41,695 bases of DNA from positions 1-41,695 of the IMG/VR virus record IMGVR_UViG_3300013286_000023; one strand, given 5' to 3'. Position numbers and translations under genes: made by a program. Shown here piece after piece: positions 1 to 10,700 of this stretch (positions are counted from its first letter, which is position 1; each line of letters opens with the position of its first letter). Under the pieces are notes generated by a model. The model made no database searches. It was not told the DNA's origin and saw nothing but the letters and a program-made list of their open reading frames with translations. The stretch comes from a virus.

Positions 1-355
1 GTTGGTATTAAAACTTAATGCATAACCACTGGTAGTTGCAAATGTAGCAGTATATGCATTAACCGCAGTAGTTACTAATGTGTTGGTATTAAAACTTAAT
101 GCATAACCACTAGTAGTCGCATATCCAACTGATGCTCCACTAGCACTTCCCCAAACTAATGTTCCACTATTAATAGTTAATATAGTTCCGTCAAGACCAA
201 CTGGTAGAGTAGTCGTTTGGTTAGGGCCTGATTGATAAACTAGACTGCTTGTAGTTCCACCTATAATATTAGTGGCAGTATATGCATTAACCGCAGTGGT
301 TACTATGGTATTAGTATTAAAACTTAATGCATACCCACTGGTGGTAGCAAAAGTA
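1..355. repeat. Direct repeats (81-nt unit and fragments) inside the fibre gene
   Basis: The block at 1-81 starts again at 82, nearly identical for about 45 bases. Further copies of its two halves lie at about 271-308 and 310-355. The unit is 27 codons, so copy-number change would keep the reading frame. The array may continue left of the window. Confidence 0.7.
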
Positions 356-1500
356 GAACTGTTTGCTAACAATGCATTTGTAATTGTCCCCACTAATTGC
401 AATGTTTGTGTATTATAAGTTACAACTGTGTTTTGTAATTTTCCAAAATTATCTGTATATACTAGTTGATTATTACCTAAAGATGTAACACGAGCATTAG
501 CCGCTGTCAAAGTTCCGCCAATATAAACACTTTGAGATATGTATGCTCCGCCATTAGATACGACCAGTGCTCCAGTACCTGTACTAGATCCGTCAGTATA
601 ATCAAATATAGTTAATTTTTTACCAACAGATGCATATCCTGCTACAGTAAATGCCCCTAGGCCAGAAGCTGCTATATAAACATCTTTACCAAAATAGGCA
701 CCGCCTACAACAGATATTGCGCCGCCGCCAATGGTAGTTCCAGATGCTGAGCTAGTTACAGAAATATTATTTGTTACTAATTGGGTTAATGAACTGACAT
801 ATTTTAAATTATTAGGATCAAATGCCGTTTGTCCAACGTCAGATTGATAAGGGATTGCTCCCGGAGCTCCACCTGCTAAGTTTGTTGCACTGGTAGCATT
901 ACCAACTGATGCGCTACTGGAATTAGTCCATACTAGTTGTTGATTTACTACACCAAGTAGTGTACCATCTTGCCCTATTGGTAAAAATGCGGTAACACTT
1001 GCTGTTGATTGATATGGTATGCTATCTGCCGATCCGCCTTCTAAATTTTTTGCTGTAGTAGCTGTTCCTAAAAATCTAAGAGCAGTAACATTTCCGCCAA
1101 TATTTACATTTCTGCCAATCCCAACACCACCAGCAATCACTAGTGCTCCACTATCAGTGCCAGTAGATTGTGTAGTGTTATAGGTTGATATTATGTCATC
1201 TGTAGTTACAAATGATGTGGTAACTGTAGTTAATTGAATTGTTAATTTATTAGCAATTAAATCTCCAGTTACCGTTAAATTTCCGTTTACTGTAGAACTA
1301 GAAAGTGTAGTAAGTCCACCTACTTCAAAATTTCCGTAAATTTTTCCATCAGTTCCAACAATTAAATTTTGAGCAATTGCAGCACCACTATTAACTTGCA
1401 ATGCATTAGATTGTTCAGTTGAACTTGTAACCGCATTGGTGCCTAAAACAACAAGACCGTTGTTTACATTAAAATCTTGATTTACGGGGGTTATTGCCAC
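1..1500 (-). CDS. Tail-fibre-like structural protein, C-terminus beyond window edge
   Basis: An open frame of 500 codons runs off the left edge, so the C-terminal part is missing. The best start is GTG at 1500, with GGGAAG about eight bases upstream and only 15 bases after the preceding gene's stop. The protein is rich in Gly, Ser, Thr, Val and Ala. Motifs such as SGALVIAGGVGIGRNVNIGG recur in the three neighbouring fibre genes. A second module, roughly GG-x-IPYQS then LP-G-DGT-L then LVW then ASVG-AT, occurs about three times. The last part holds near-identical repeats with the core SGYALSFNTN and VTTAVNAYTAT. Such beta-repeat proteins are virion fibre or adhesin-like proteins in aquatic T4-like phages. 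The specific role (short or long fibre, decoration) is not resolved. It is the last visible gene of a minus-strand run starting near 11400. Confidence 0.75.
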   Translation of the reverse strand, partial: MAITPVNQDFNVNNGLVVLGTNAVTSSTEQSNALQVNSGAAIAQNLIVGTDGKIYGNFEVGGLTTLSSSTVNGNLTVTGDLIANKLTIQLTTVTTSFVTTDDIISTYNTTQSTGTDSGALVIAGGVGIGRNVNIGGNVTALRFLGTATTAKNLEGGSADSIPYQSTASVTAFLPIGQDGTLLGVVNQQLVWTNSSSASVGNATSATNLAGGAPGAIPYQSDVGQTAFDPNNLKYVSSLTQLVTNNISVTSSASGTTIGGGAISVVGGAYFGKDVYIAASGLGAFTVAGYASVGKKLTIFDYTDGSSTGTGALVVSNGGAYISQSVYIGGTLTAANARVTSLGNNQLVYTDNFGKLQNTVVTYNTQTLQLVGTITNALLANSSTFATTSGYALSFNTNTIVTTAVNAYTATNIIGGTTSSLVYQSGPNQTTTLPVGLDGTILTINSGTLVWGSASGASVGYATTSGYALSFNTNTLVTTAVNAYTATFATTSGYALSFNTN

Positions 1501-1515
1501 AATGGTATCTTCCCG

Positions 1516-2262
1516 TTAAGGTGTCATACCAATACGTAAAACTTTGACTGTTTTACTTGTTGCACCAGTTGCCTGAAATAACAATTGTGCTGTGGTAATT
1601 CCAAAAATTGAAACTACTTGACTTTGGAATTGCCCAAGTATTGCATTATTTTTTACCGTTGCATATTCAGCTACCCATGTAGTATAAGTACTCGCAGTAT
1701 TTGCAACTAGCATTATTAGTTCGCTAGCTTGAAAACTATTAGTTGACGGGTCGTCAATTTGTACCAAATATTTTGAAGTCCTAAATTGTGTAACTGGATA
1801 AGAATCAATTACTGTTGACACAGCCGAATTGACTGGTGTTAGTGTACTATCAAATATAGTATCAGCAATTTGTACACTTTCGGAATAAAGTCGACCGCCA
1901 ACATTGATATCTTTAGCAACACCTATACCACCACTTATTTGCAATGCTCCAGTAGTAGTACTGGTACTATTTGTTAAATTGTTAATAAAAATTGCATTAG
2001 TAGTTGTTGAACCGTTTGTAGTAACTGACTGTAACGTAATAAATGCCAAAGACGCAGTTGTTAAAATTGCGTTTCCACCAACAGTTATCGAACCAGTAGT
2101 TATAGATACTAATCCAGAACCTGTTCCAATGGATATACCGTCAAAATTGCCAGAACCTTGACTAACTACTGTCCAAGCGTATCCTGTCCACTGATAAGTT
2201 TTTCCACCAAGAGTGTACTTTTGTCCTACATATGGATTTGCGGGAAAATTTAATAGCGCCAT
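1516..2262 (-). CDS. Small fibre-like structural protein with one GGVGI-type repeat
   Basis: A protein of 248 residues. The N-terminus (NPYVGQKYTLGGKTYQW followed by GYAWTV, residues 9-31) is a short aromatic 'G-x-x-Y-x-W-x-G-x-x-W' module often seen at the start of phage fibre and structural proteins. Residues about 104-130 carry one copy of the shared repeat (TGALQISGGIGVAKDINVGG). The C-terminal 110 residues look like a compact beta domain without repeats. The start is ATG at 2262 with AAAGAG about ten bases upstream. Thirteen bases separate it from the 697-residue protein gene upstream, consistent with one transcript. I infer a virion location from context and composition; no enzyme motif is visible. 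Confidence 0.7.
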   Translation of the reverse strand: MALLNFPANPYVGQKYTLGGKTYQWTGYAWTVVSQGSGNFDGISIGTGSGLVSITTGSITVGGNAILTTASLAFITLQSVTTNGSTTTNAIFINNLTNSTSTTTGALQISGGIGVAKDINVGGRLYSESVQIADTIFDSTLTPVNSAVSTVIDSYPVTQFRTSKYLVQIDDPSTNSFQASELIMLVANTASTYTTWVAEYATVKNNAILGQFQSQVVSIFGITTAQLLFQATGATSKTVKVLRIGMTP

Positions 2263-2274
2263 ATTTTTAACTCT

Positions 2275-4368
2275 TTATAATGTTGTAATCTGTAACCAGA
2301 ATGAATTAGCACCATCTTGAACATATTGAAGTTCAGCTAGTATTTGTGTATCTATCCAAAAATCTCCAGGTTTAGGATTTGGGGGAGGTAATCCAGTATC
2401 AGTAATTGTAACTTTTGGTGTATACAATAGGTAATTTTGTAATGGATTCCCATCTTGACTATAAACGCTACCGTTGACTCCAACTCCGCCAACCACTTGA
2501 AGAGCACCAGTGCTAGTCGATGTAGCTGTACTAGTTCCAGTAATTTTAACAGATTTAGAATTATCAATGTTTCTTATATATAGATGCCCTTTTCCTATAT
2601 CTAAATAACCGTCTTGTGTAGTATGACTAATAGCTAACGCATTATTGAAATTGTTTGATTTTATAGTAAATGATGAACTACCATTTATAGAATCCAAAGT
2701 TATATTTCCGCCGGCATATATATTTCCACCAACACCAACCCCGCCAGTTACGACAAGTGCTCCCGAACTAGTATTAATTGACGCAGCTTGATTACTTATT
2801 CTTACATATGAATCTACGTACAAGATGTCATTTAACCCGTCATATTGAATAGTGCTAGGCGAATATATAGAAGTATATCCAGTTTGTTGGGAGGTCATTG
2901 CCAACAAATAAGTATCTGAAGCTGTTGGATTTGCTTTTATTTCATCAGCCAATGTTGCTGAACCTGAAACCAATGCAGCTAGTGCAGTTGCGTGTAATGT
3001 GCCGCCAATCCAAACATCACCGCCAATTCCCACACCGCCGTTTACTACCAATGCTCCGTTAGTAGTAGTTGTTGCCTTTTTGGGATTGACTACATTTAAT
3101 GTTCCACCAACATATAAATTGCCACTAATACCAGCACCGCCATCTACATTAAATGCTCCACTAATTGTAGATGTGGACTCAGTTCCTAGACCTAATCCAG
3201 TATCAGCATTAAATTCTAAATAACCCGATCCATTGTAATAAAATACAGATCCAATATTAATTTGATTGTCTAACCCATCAACCATATTATCGCCGCCAAT
3301 AGAAATATTAGCATTTCCACTGATCATATTTCCAGCAATTTCATGGCCCATGAAAAAGTTATAACTGCCTGTGGTAAAATTAACAGCTGGGTTGTATCCT
3401 AAGAAAAAATTCTGCTCTCCATTAATTAAATTTTTTCCAGCATTATTACCAATAGCAAAATTACCGTTCCATAATAAAGTTTTATATATTATTCCGTTAC
3501 TAGAATAACCATTGTATGCACTGGCATCTACGCCGTGTTGTAAATTGATATCACTGTATAATATGATAGATGACGGAGCAACTGGATTAACATAGTAAAC
3601 GTTATCATTTATTTCTGTCATGCCAAGTACATTTTTAATTATTATTTGTGTACCTGGTATCATTGTACTTGTATTTGATATTGATAATGTTAAAGGATTT
3701 GTAAAAATAACACCTGTTATATTAGCAGCAAATTCAGTTTGTGTAGAACCAATATTGTTTAATGCATTATCACCAATAGCTATTGTATTTTCTAATAATT
3801 TTCCCTTACCAACAGCATTGTTACCAATAGCAATAACTTTATATGATGTGTCAATTCCTAAAAGAGCGTCATATCCAACTACAATACTTCGTTGTCCAAC
3901 AGGAAAATCATTAAGCGTTGGCGACCCAGTGCCAGTAATAGAAATATTATTAATCCCGCCGCTGAGATTACTGTATCCTTGACCCATGGTCAATCCGTTG
4001 ACCACAATGTCTTTACCTGTACGTATTCCCTCAGAAATCCCAATACCACCTTTAACCACTAATACACCAGTATCTGAACTTGTATTTGCTACCAAACCTG
4101 ATATAACAACTGTACCAGTACCATTACCAACAAGGCTAATGTTTAAATCTTGCAGATTTGTCTGCATTGTTCCAGTAGTAAACTGAATATTGCCTAAACT
4201 AGAAGCATACTTAGTAATTAATTCTGATGGGTATACAACTTCAGTTATTAATGTATAACCAGTATTAGTAGTTGGCGTGGCAGGTAATTGCGGTTGTGCA
4301 GTCGCAAGAGTAATGAAATTGTTTGCACTTCCTGCTCTTAGTGACGATCCGCTTAATAATGCTGGCAT
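2275..4368 (-). CDS. Adhesin-like structural protein with trimeric-autotransporter-type head repeats
   Basis: A protein of 697 residues. At least five copies of the TGAL-x-V-x-GGVGI-x-x-x-L-x-VGG repeat are present, the first near residues 100-121 and the rest in the C-terminal half. Residues about 162-375 contain repeats of the type AIGNNAVGKG, AIGDNALNN, AIGNNAGKN, FLGYNPA and ISIGGDN. These resemble the left-handed beta-roll head repeats of YadA-type trimeric autotransporter adhesins. The C-terminus (NPKPGDFWIDT, then QYVQDGANSFWLQI) resembles end modules of other phage fibres. There is no signal peptide or autotransporter anchor, so this is a phage fibre borrowing an adhesin fold, not a bacterial adhesin. 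Receptor contact is the likely job, by inference. The start is ATG at 4368 with GAGAG upstream. Confidence 0.72.
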   Translation of the reverse strand: MPALLSGSSLRAGSANNFITLATAQPQLPATPTTNTGYTLITEVVYPSELITKYASSLGNIQFTTGTMQTNLQDLNISLVGNGTGTVVISGLVANTSSDTGVLVVKGGIGISEGIRTGKDIVVNGLTMGQGYSNLSGGINNISITGTGSPTLNDFPVGQRSIVVGYDALLGIDTSYKVIAIGNNAVGKGKLLENTIAIGDNALNNIGSTQTEFAANITGVIFTNPLTLSISNTSTMIPGTQIIIKNVLGMTEINDNVYYVNPVAPSSIILYSDINLQHGVDASAYNGYSSNGIIYKTLLWNGNFAIGNNAGKNLINGEQNFFLGYNPAVNFTTGSYNFFMGHEIAGNMISGNANISIGGDNMVDGLDNQINIGSVFYYNGSGYLEFNADTGLGLGTESTSTISGAFNVDGGAGISGNLYVGGTLNVVNPKKATTTTNGALVVNGGVGIGGDVWIGGTLHATALAALVSGSATLADEIKANPTASDTYLLAMTSQQTGYTSIYSPSTIQYDGLNDILYVDSYVRISNQAASINTSSGALVVTGGVGVGGNIYAGGNITLDSINGSSSFTIKSNNFNNALAISHTTQDGYLDIGKGHLYIRNIDNSKSVKITGTSTATSTSTGALQVVGGVGVNGSVYSQDGNPLQNYLLYTPKVTITDTGLPPPNPKPGDFWIDTQILAELQYVQDGANSFWLQITTL

Positions 4369-4387
4369 AGTGTATCTCTCTTTTTAA

Positions 4388-4768
4388 TTATTGATTAGAG
4401 GTTTCAAGTATACTTAGTACTATTGTGCAGTCCCCAGCTCTAGTAGCATATGCTTTAACACTATCTAACGTTTCTACAACTAGCTTACCACTTAACAAAT
4501 TGACTGCATCCTTTCCTGGTAAGGGATAGTCTTCTACTAGATAACTATCACCAACGGGTTGCCCGTTTTTACCTTGTGCATTTTGTTGAATAGGAATATT
4601 CCTACGATGTATAAGACTTACAGAATTAGTTATGGTGTTTCTATTTGAAACTTGTGCCATAAGAACAATGCTAGTAACACCAACAGGCGACGTATAAATT
4701 GTTGCTGAAGTGCTTGAGGTTAGGACTGCGGTCATTGTCCTAAACTGATTTAATGGAATTAACGCCAT
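4388..4768 (-). CDS. Small conserved virion-type protein
   Basis: A protein of 126 residues beginning MALIPLNQFRT, with ATG at 4768 and a good AAAGGA site eight bases upstream. The sequence alternates hydrophobic and polar residues, typical of a beta sandwich, with TSTSATIYTSPVGVTSIV-like strands and a HRR motif at residues about 54-56. There are no cysteines in a catalytic arrangement and no known enzyme motif. It lies 12 bases after the giant fibre gene and 19 bases before the 697-residue fibre gene, so it is probably co-transcribed. Similar small proteins sit among fibre genes in cyanophage-type genomes, as far as I recall. It could be a fibre connector or decoration protein; this is inference. 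Confidence 0.6.
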   Translation of the reverse strand: MALIPLNQFRTMTAVLTSSTSATIYTSPVGVTSIVLMAQVSNRNTITNSVSLIHRRNIPIQQNAQGKNGQPVGDSYLVEDYPLPGKDAVNLLSGKLVVETLDSVKAYATRAGDCTIVLSILETSNQ

Positions 4769-4780
4769 GATTTATCCTTT

Positions 4781-7700
4781 TTAAAATCCGCCGCCGCCTT
4801 CAATTGCTAATATGAACGGAGTCATATTAGCAAACAGCGACTTGGTAAATGTCCTACCACTTAGAACACCTGTTGCTTGACTTATTACTAATCCTGGTCC
4901 AATACGGAAGTCACCGTTTTGGTCAGTTGATGTGAAAAATACTGCTCCGTTATCTAACTGTACAACTTCTTTACCTTGCACAGGGTCAGCAATACCAAAT
5001 TGTGGCAATGCTCCGTAGTTAGTACCAGCACCTACATATTCAAATACATAACCACTTGCGCTAATGTAACTACGTTGGTAAAAATTAACAGTGGCGCCAT
5101 CAGGGAATAGATCAGTCCTTGTTACGTTTTCTCCTAATTGAACAATATGATGAGTACCATTTCTAGACCAATAGCTTAATCCTGAGAATACGCTGTGATA
5201 ATTTCCACCAGATTCAATGTCATATATTAATTCTTGTAGTATTAAAAATACATCGCGTCTGCATTTATTTTGATCGTAATCAAAATTTACAGGATTGTTA
5301 CTAATAACATATGCTGTTACTTGATCTGCTAAGAAAGTTTTATTTGCTTCAATCAATGTAATAGCATCACCAGATCCTGCAGGAATAGTGCCTGTTTTCT
5401 TAACTAGTTTAGGAGGAACTATTGTTGCATATGTGCTAGGTGTAGCTCCTATAATTCTTGTCATCTCTCCAAATCTTAAATCAATAAATGAAGCTGCTGC
5501 TGAACCATTTACTATTAAAGGTCTAAATTCTTGTACACTAGTAGTATTTAAATTTTGTTGAGTAACTGGCACATTTCCAATGACATTGTCTATCAAACTG
5601 TTCAAATATTGTAACGATGCAACATGTGCAGCTACTTGATCAGTAGCTACATTGGGTTCTGAAAGAATGTTAGTATTATCTGACCCATTGATTAATCTTG
5701 GATTATTTGCCACTGTACTACTCAACACAGTGTAATAAGCATTACCACAGAAGTAAAATGTAAAATAATTATCGTTATTTGGGAATCCGCCACCAGTTGG
5801 TAAAGCATAATTTAAAGTAACTGATTGATAGCTGACATTAGTAACATATGTTCCAGTGGCAACATATGGAATTCCATAATTTGAATTTACAACATATTGC
5901 GCAGGATCAGTAGTAATATTTTCATCAGCATCTAAATAATCACCAATTTGATTATGTTTGTATTGGAATTTGTCAAATGTGGATGCAAACTGATCTCTAA
6001 TGTAAACATAGTTGCCAAGTGAAATTCCAGTTGTATCAATGCCAGTAATTGTAATAGATCCCGTAGTTAATGTAGCAAGATTAGGCTGTGCTGTTAAGAA
6101 GCCAGGGAATCCTTGTTCGTTGATATGCCCTTCATCTGGGACAACTTCCATTACCAAACTAATATGTGGCCTATTGTTTAAATCAGGAACAAATATTTCT
6201 ACTTGTCCATTTTTAGGCCAGTAGCCATTTGGATAATATTGATTATAACCATTTTCTCCTGGACTGTCTGGATATGCTTTAAATTTAGGATTGTAAACAG
6301 TACCGCTAAATTTACGGGTACCATATCCCTTAGCAACCAAGCAAAGATCACCAAAGTTAGCATTACTGTTAACAATACTAGCAATACCGCCATTGTCAAC
6401 TTGTACACCTACACTTGAGAAAATTGTAAACACAGAAACTAACTGTGCATAACCATTATTAGTAATATGTACACCACGTCCACCCTGTGTTAATTGTGTA
6501 AACGCATCATAAACAAAAGAATTAATTGGGCTACGGTCAGATATAACTCCGCCGTCAACTAAACTTCCTCCCATGCCGCCAATAGGATCGACCTTACGCA
6601 TATCCCAAGTGTTAGCATTACCGGTATATTCTAAAGAAATTGCTTCAACTTGATAATCTTGTAATGGGAATATTGATATGTCGCCAAAATATAATGTTGC
6701 ATTATTAGCAAAGCCTACCGTAAGAGTATCTAATCCAATTAAGTACGTATTTGTGGCAGTGTTTATCAGTGTTACACTTGTAACTAAAGGAGCAATTTGT
6801 ACATCAAGTGCATTAAGTCCAGTTGTATTAACCAATGCACTACCTGGATAGATAGACGGTGCATATAACGGACCTTTTTCAATTATGTTAGTGATAATTC
6901 CAAAATTGCGGCGTACTGCCTGTTGTGGCATATAGTCTTGACCATAATCATAGAAGGTATTGATGATTTGTTTTGTTTCAGTTTGTGGTTGAGGTGTAAC
7001 TGTCTGATTAGCAATAATTTGTAAGGCAATATCTCTTGCGTGATTTATTGCCGCTGTTGTAGTAGTTTCTTGTCCAGTTATATAGTTATAACCTGCGGAC
7101 CAATAAGACAGCCCAGCCTCTACAGATTTTTGATTTCCGCCTAATAGTATGTCTTGACTAACTGCATCAACAATTAATCCAGTGTCTCTATAGCACTTTT
7201 CTTGATTGTAAAGGAATGAGGATGGACTTTCAAAAGTTTGATTTATATAGGATATTACTTCTTCTCTTATAAAGTTTTTATTAATTTGAATATTATCAAT
7301 GCCATTTAATATCGATGTTGATGAAGATCTAATTAGGCTAATAGGTACTAAATTTTTAGATGCAACAGCAGTTCCAGTTGCAATAATAGTTGTAACTGTA
7401 CTAATTGCTTGAGCAAAAAGATTGGCTACGCCAACGGTTGATGGATTAGATGTTATTACCTGACGTACAGTTGTTTGAAGTGGAGTAACTGGAATATTTT
7501 GTATAATATTTGAAGTTATTGCAGATAGATAATTAAATGCTGCAATGGTAGCTGTGGTTTCGCCAACAATATTAGATTTAGTTCCTACAAATCTATAATA
7601 GCTTAGTCCTGACTGTATACTTTGTTTATTACCACCGTATAATAAATCAAAACAAACGCTCGTATTCATGTACCCAACATCTCTTTCACATTTTGCATTA

Positions 7701-10700
7701 TCATATGTGGTAGAAAATCCAGGATTAGTTGCGTTAATATATGCAACTACTTCTTTAGCCATATATGTGGCATTAGCTTGCAATACTGCGTAGGCATTTT
7801 GTACGCTTAAGAACTCACTGGGGGTAAATCCGAAAACAATTTTATCAGTCCAGCCAGTAATATTACCTTTTAATATATCAAGTATAATGTCATAGTTTGC
7901 CATAACTTTTTTAGCTTCGGCATATGTCCCTGGTTGTAAACTTATATTTTGTTGTTCAATATCTTGATATCTGCTGACCAAATCAGTAGCCGATGTAATA
8001 TTTTGTATAACCTTAACACTTAATTCTTTTAAATATTCAACTGCTTGAATTGTTTGATGATATTCGTCAGGAATCGCGCCTACTAAATCGCCTTGGACAT
8101 AATATTGCAATCCTGCAAATGTACTTTGGCTGTATTTAGGAGTAGGGAATAATAAATCCTCAATAGCAGAATCAATAATTATACTAATATCTCTCTTGCA
8201 TTTAATAGCATTATACGGGAAAGATTGAAAATTATTGTTAATCCAATTAATAGTGTCTTCTTGAATAAATGTTCTGTTAGCCTGCATTAATACTTCAGCA
8301 CTCAAATATGCTGCATCTATTGCAGAACTGCTCTGTTTGGTAAACTCGTCAGCAGACCCAATCTGTATAATTCTAGTGATAGTATTGAACAATGTAGCAA
8401 TACTTGCATTAGCAACACTGCCATCAGTTAATACGGTGTTTATTACTTGAGGGTTTTGTTTGAATGGGTATACTGCTGTCAGTATTGGACAAATAGAATT
8501 AGTAATAATGTTTCTACATAGTGAACTCAAATAATCAATAGCACTAATAGTCTGAGTTACTTGTCCAGAAATCTTACTAATTGCTCCATTCCAATATGCT
8601 AATCCAGATTCAATAGATTTTTCATTACCACCAAATGTTGCGTCGTATGACACATTTTCTACTAATATGCCAACGTCTCGATAGCAAATTTCTTTATTAT
8701 AACTGAAGTTATTAAACTGACTGTCAATATATGCAATTACTTCGTCTGCTAAGAAAGCTATGTTTGCTTCCAATAATGTATAAGCATTTATAAATTCAGT
8801 ATTCGTACTTGCAGTTAACGGCATTGGAATTGTTGCACTAACTACACTTGGGCCGTTTCTAATAATATTAGTAATTATATCAATTTTGTCTTGTACTAAT
8901 TTAGCTTCGTAAGTAGTTGCTGCAATGTATCCGTTACCAGTAGTATTCTGTGTTGATAAACTATATTGTTTTGGTAGTTGGACACCAGTAACAATATTAG
9001 GTAATAAAGATCGTATGTAATTATATGCTGCAACTACTTGTGGCATTTCATTAGGAACTGCTGAAGAAGTTGCATCAAAACTATAATAATATATTCCAGA
9101 TTTAATTGCTTGTTTATTAGATGGAGAACCAGTACCATCAGGATGTATTAAATCAAATGCAACACTATCAATCATGTATTGAATATCTCGATAGCAGGTA
9201 GATGTACTAAATGCAAATGTTGGATTATTTGCAATTATCCATGCTATGGTTTGATCAGCAATTGAAGTTTTTGCTGCTACCAATGCATTGTAACACGCTA
9301 TTTTTGTAGGATCAGTACTTTTTTCACCATTCATAATGATACTATTAGTAACATCAAGACCAGTGCCAAATGGATTAGCAGTACCATTATTCAAAATGTC
9401 TAAAATAACTTGAAAATCTGCACTTACAATTGCTGCTGTAGGTCCATCAATTGCTGTAACTACTGCATTTGCTAAAGATTGTACGTGAGATATTGCTGCG
9501 GTTGTTGTTGTTAATTCAGATAAAATATTTCCAGTATAGTTGCCTTGATTCCAATATTGTAAGCCTGCAAAAATACTTTCACTAGTTGTATTATATAATA
9601 AATCTAATGCAATACTATCAATAATTAGACCAATATCTTTTCTACATTTTGTTCTATCATATGTAAATGATCCACTATTAAATGATTGTTCAACATAACT
9701 CACTACTTGTGATTGTAAAAATGATTTATTAGATAATAGTAAAGAACGTGCGTTAAAAAATCCTTGATTTTGATGTCCTTGATTAACGCTCATGCCTTGT
9801 ATTACTGTGCCAGTACTTAAACTAGTGTTTAAAGTTACAACAATACTGGCTGTATTTGCAACCCATGTAGCAGTACCAACTGCTATTGGAATTTGAACTG
9901 TGCCATCTGGCTGGAACAAATTTCCATCTTTTAACCAAGGGCCACTTAAATTAGTACAGTTTTGAATATATGGCGAGTGGAATAAGTCAATCCGTTCACC
10001 TGCAGGCAAAGGAGGAAATGCTGTGGCATATGCACCTCTATTGGTGTCAGCTGTGTAATAATCTCCAGGAAGCAATCCGCTACGTCCTTGACAGAATTGC
10101 ATAAATGCTAGATAACATCCGCTGTTAACATGGAATAAATCTTGAGTTTTGTTAATCGGTTCAAGTTCTGTTGTACGAATATCTGACCCCATAACACTTG
10201 TATATGGTTTCATTGGCAACGGATTATCTTCAAAATAATGACCAGGACTTACTCGAATTTGTGTACCAGGTTGATAGTACGGACTCTTCATTGCACCGCC
10301 AACGGTACGGCAAGCACGAGTAGGATCCATTGCACGACCATCATTAGTATCGTCACCATCCATGGTAACATACAATACATTAGTAACTACTGGTGCAGTC
10401 CCTAAAGGTTTTTTACCACCACGTACATTTATTTCTCCATAAATGTCAGTTTCACCGCCTTCAGGTTTAATTGAAATTGGACCAGTTTGACTAGATATTA
10501 AATTTGTAATTAATTCAGCAACATATGCTTTACCACCAATGTGCGCATCTTTAGCAATGCCAACGCCACCAGTAACAGTTAATGCTCCGGTATTAGTTGA
10601 TGTACTATTGTCTGTTGCAGAAATATTTGCTCTTTGTGTGGTCAATAATCCTGAATATGGATTATAAGTCAATCCACCTGAACTTGTTGTTCCGTTTGTG

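Noticed and set aside
3620-3982. Plus-strand open frames opposite the fibre genes (also 1904-2161, 2999-3223, 11169-11423)
   Set aside because: They lie antisense to GGVGI-repeat genes whose codon pattern keeps the complementary frame open, and they have Pro/Leu/Val-rich shadow composition with no ribosome sites.
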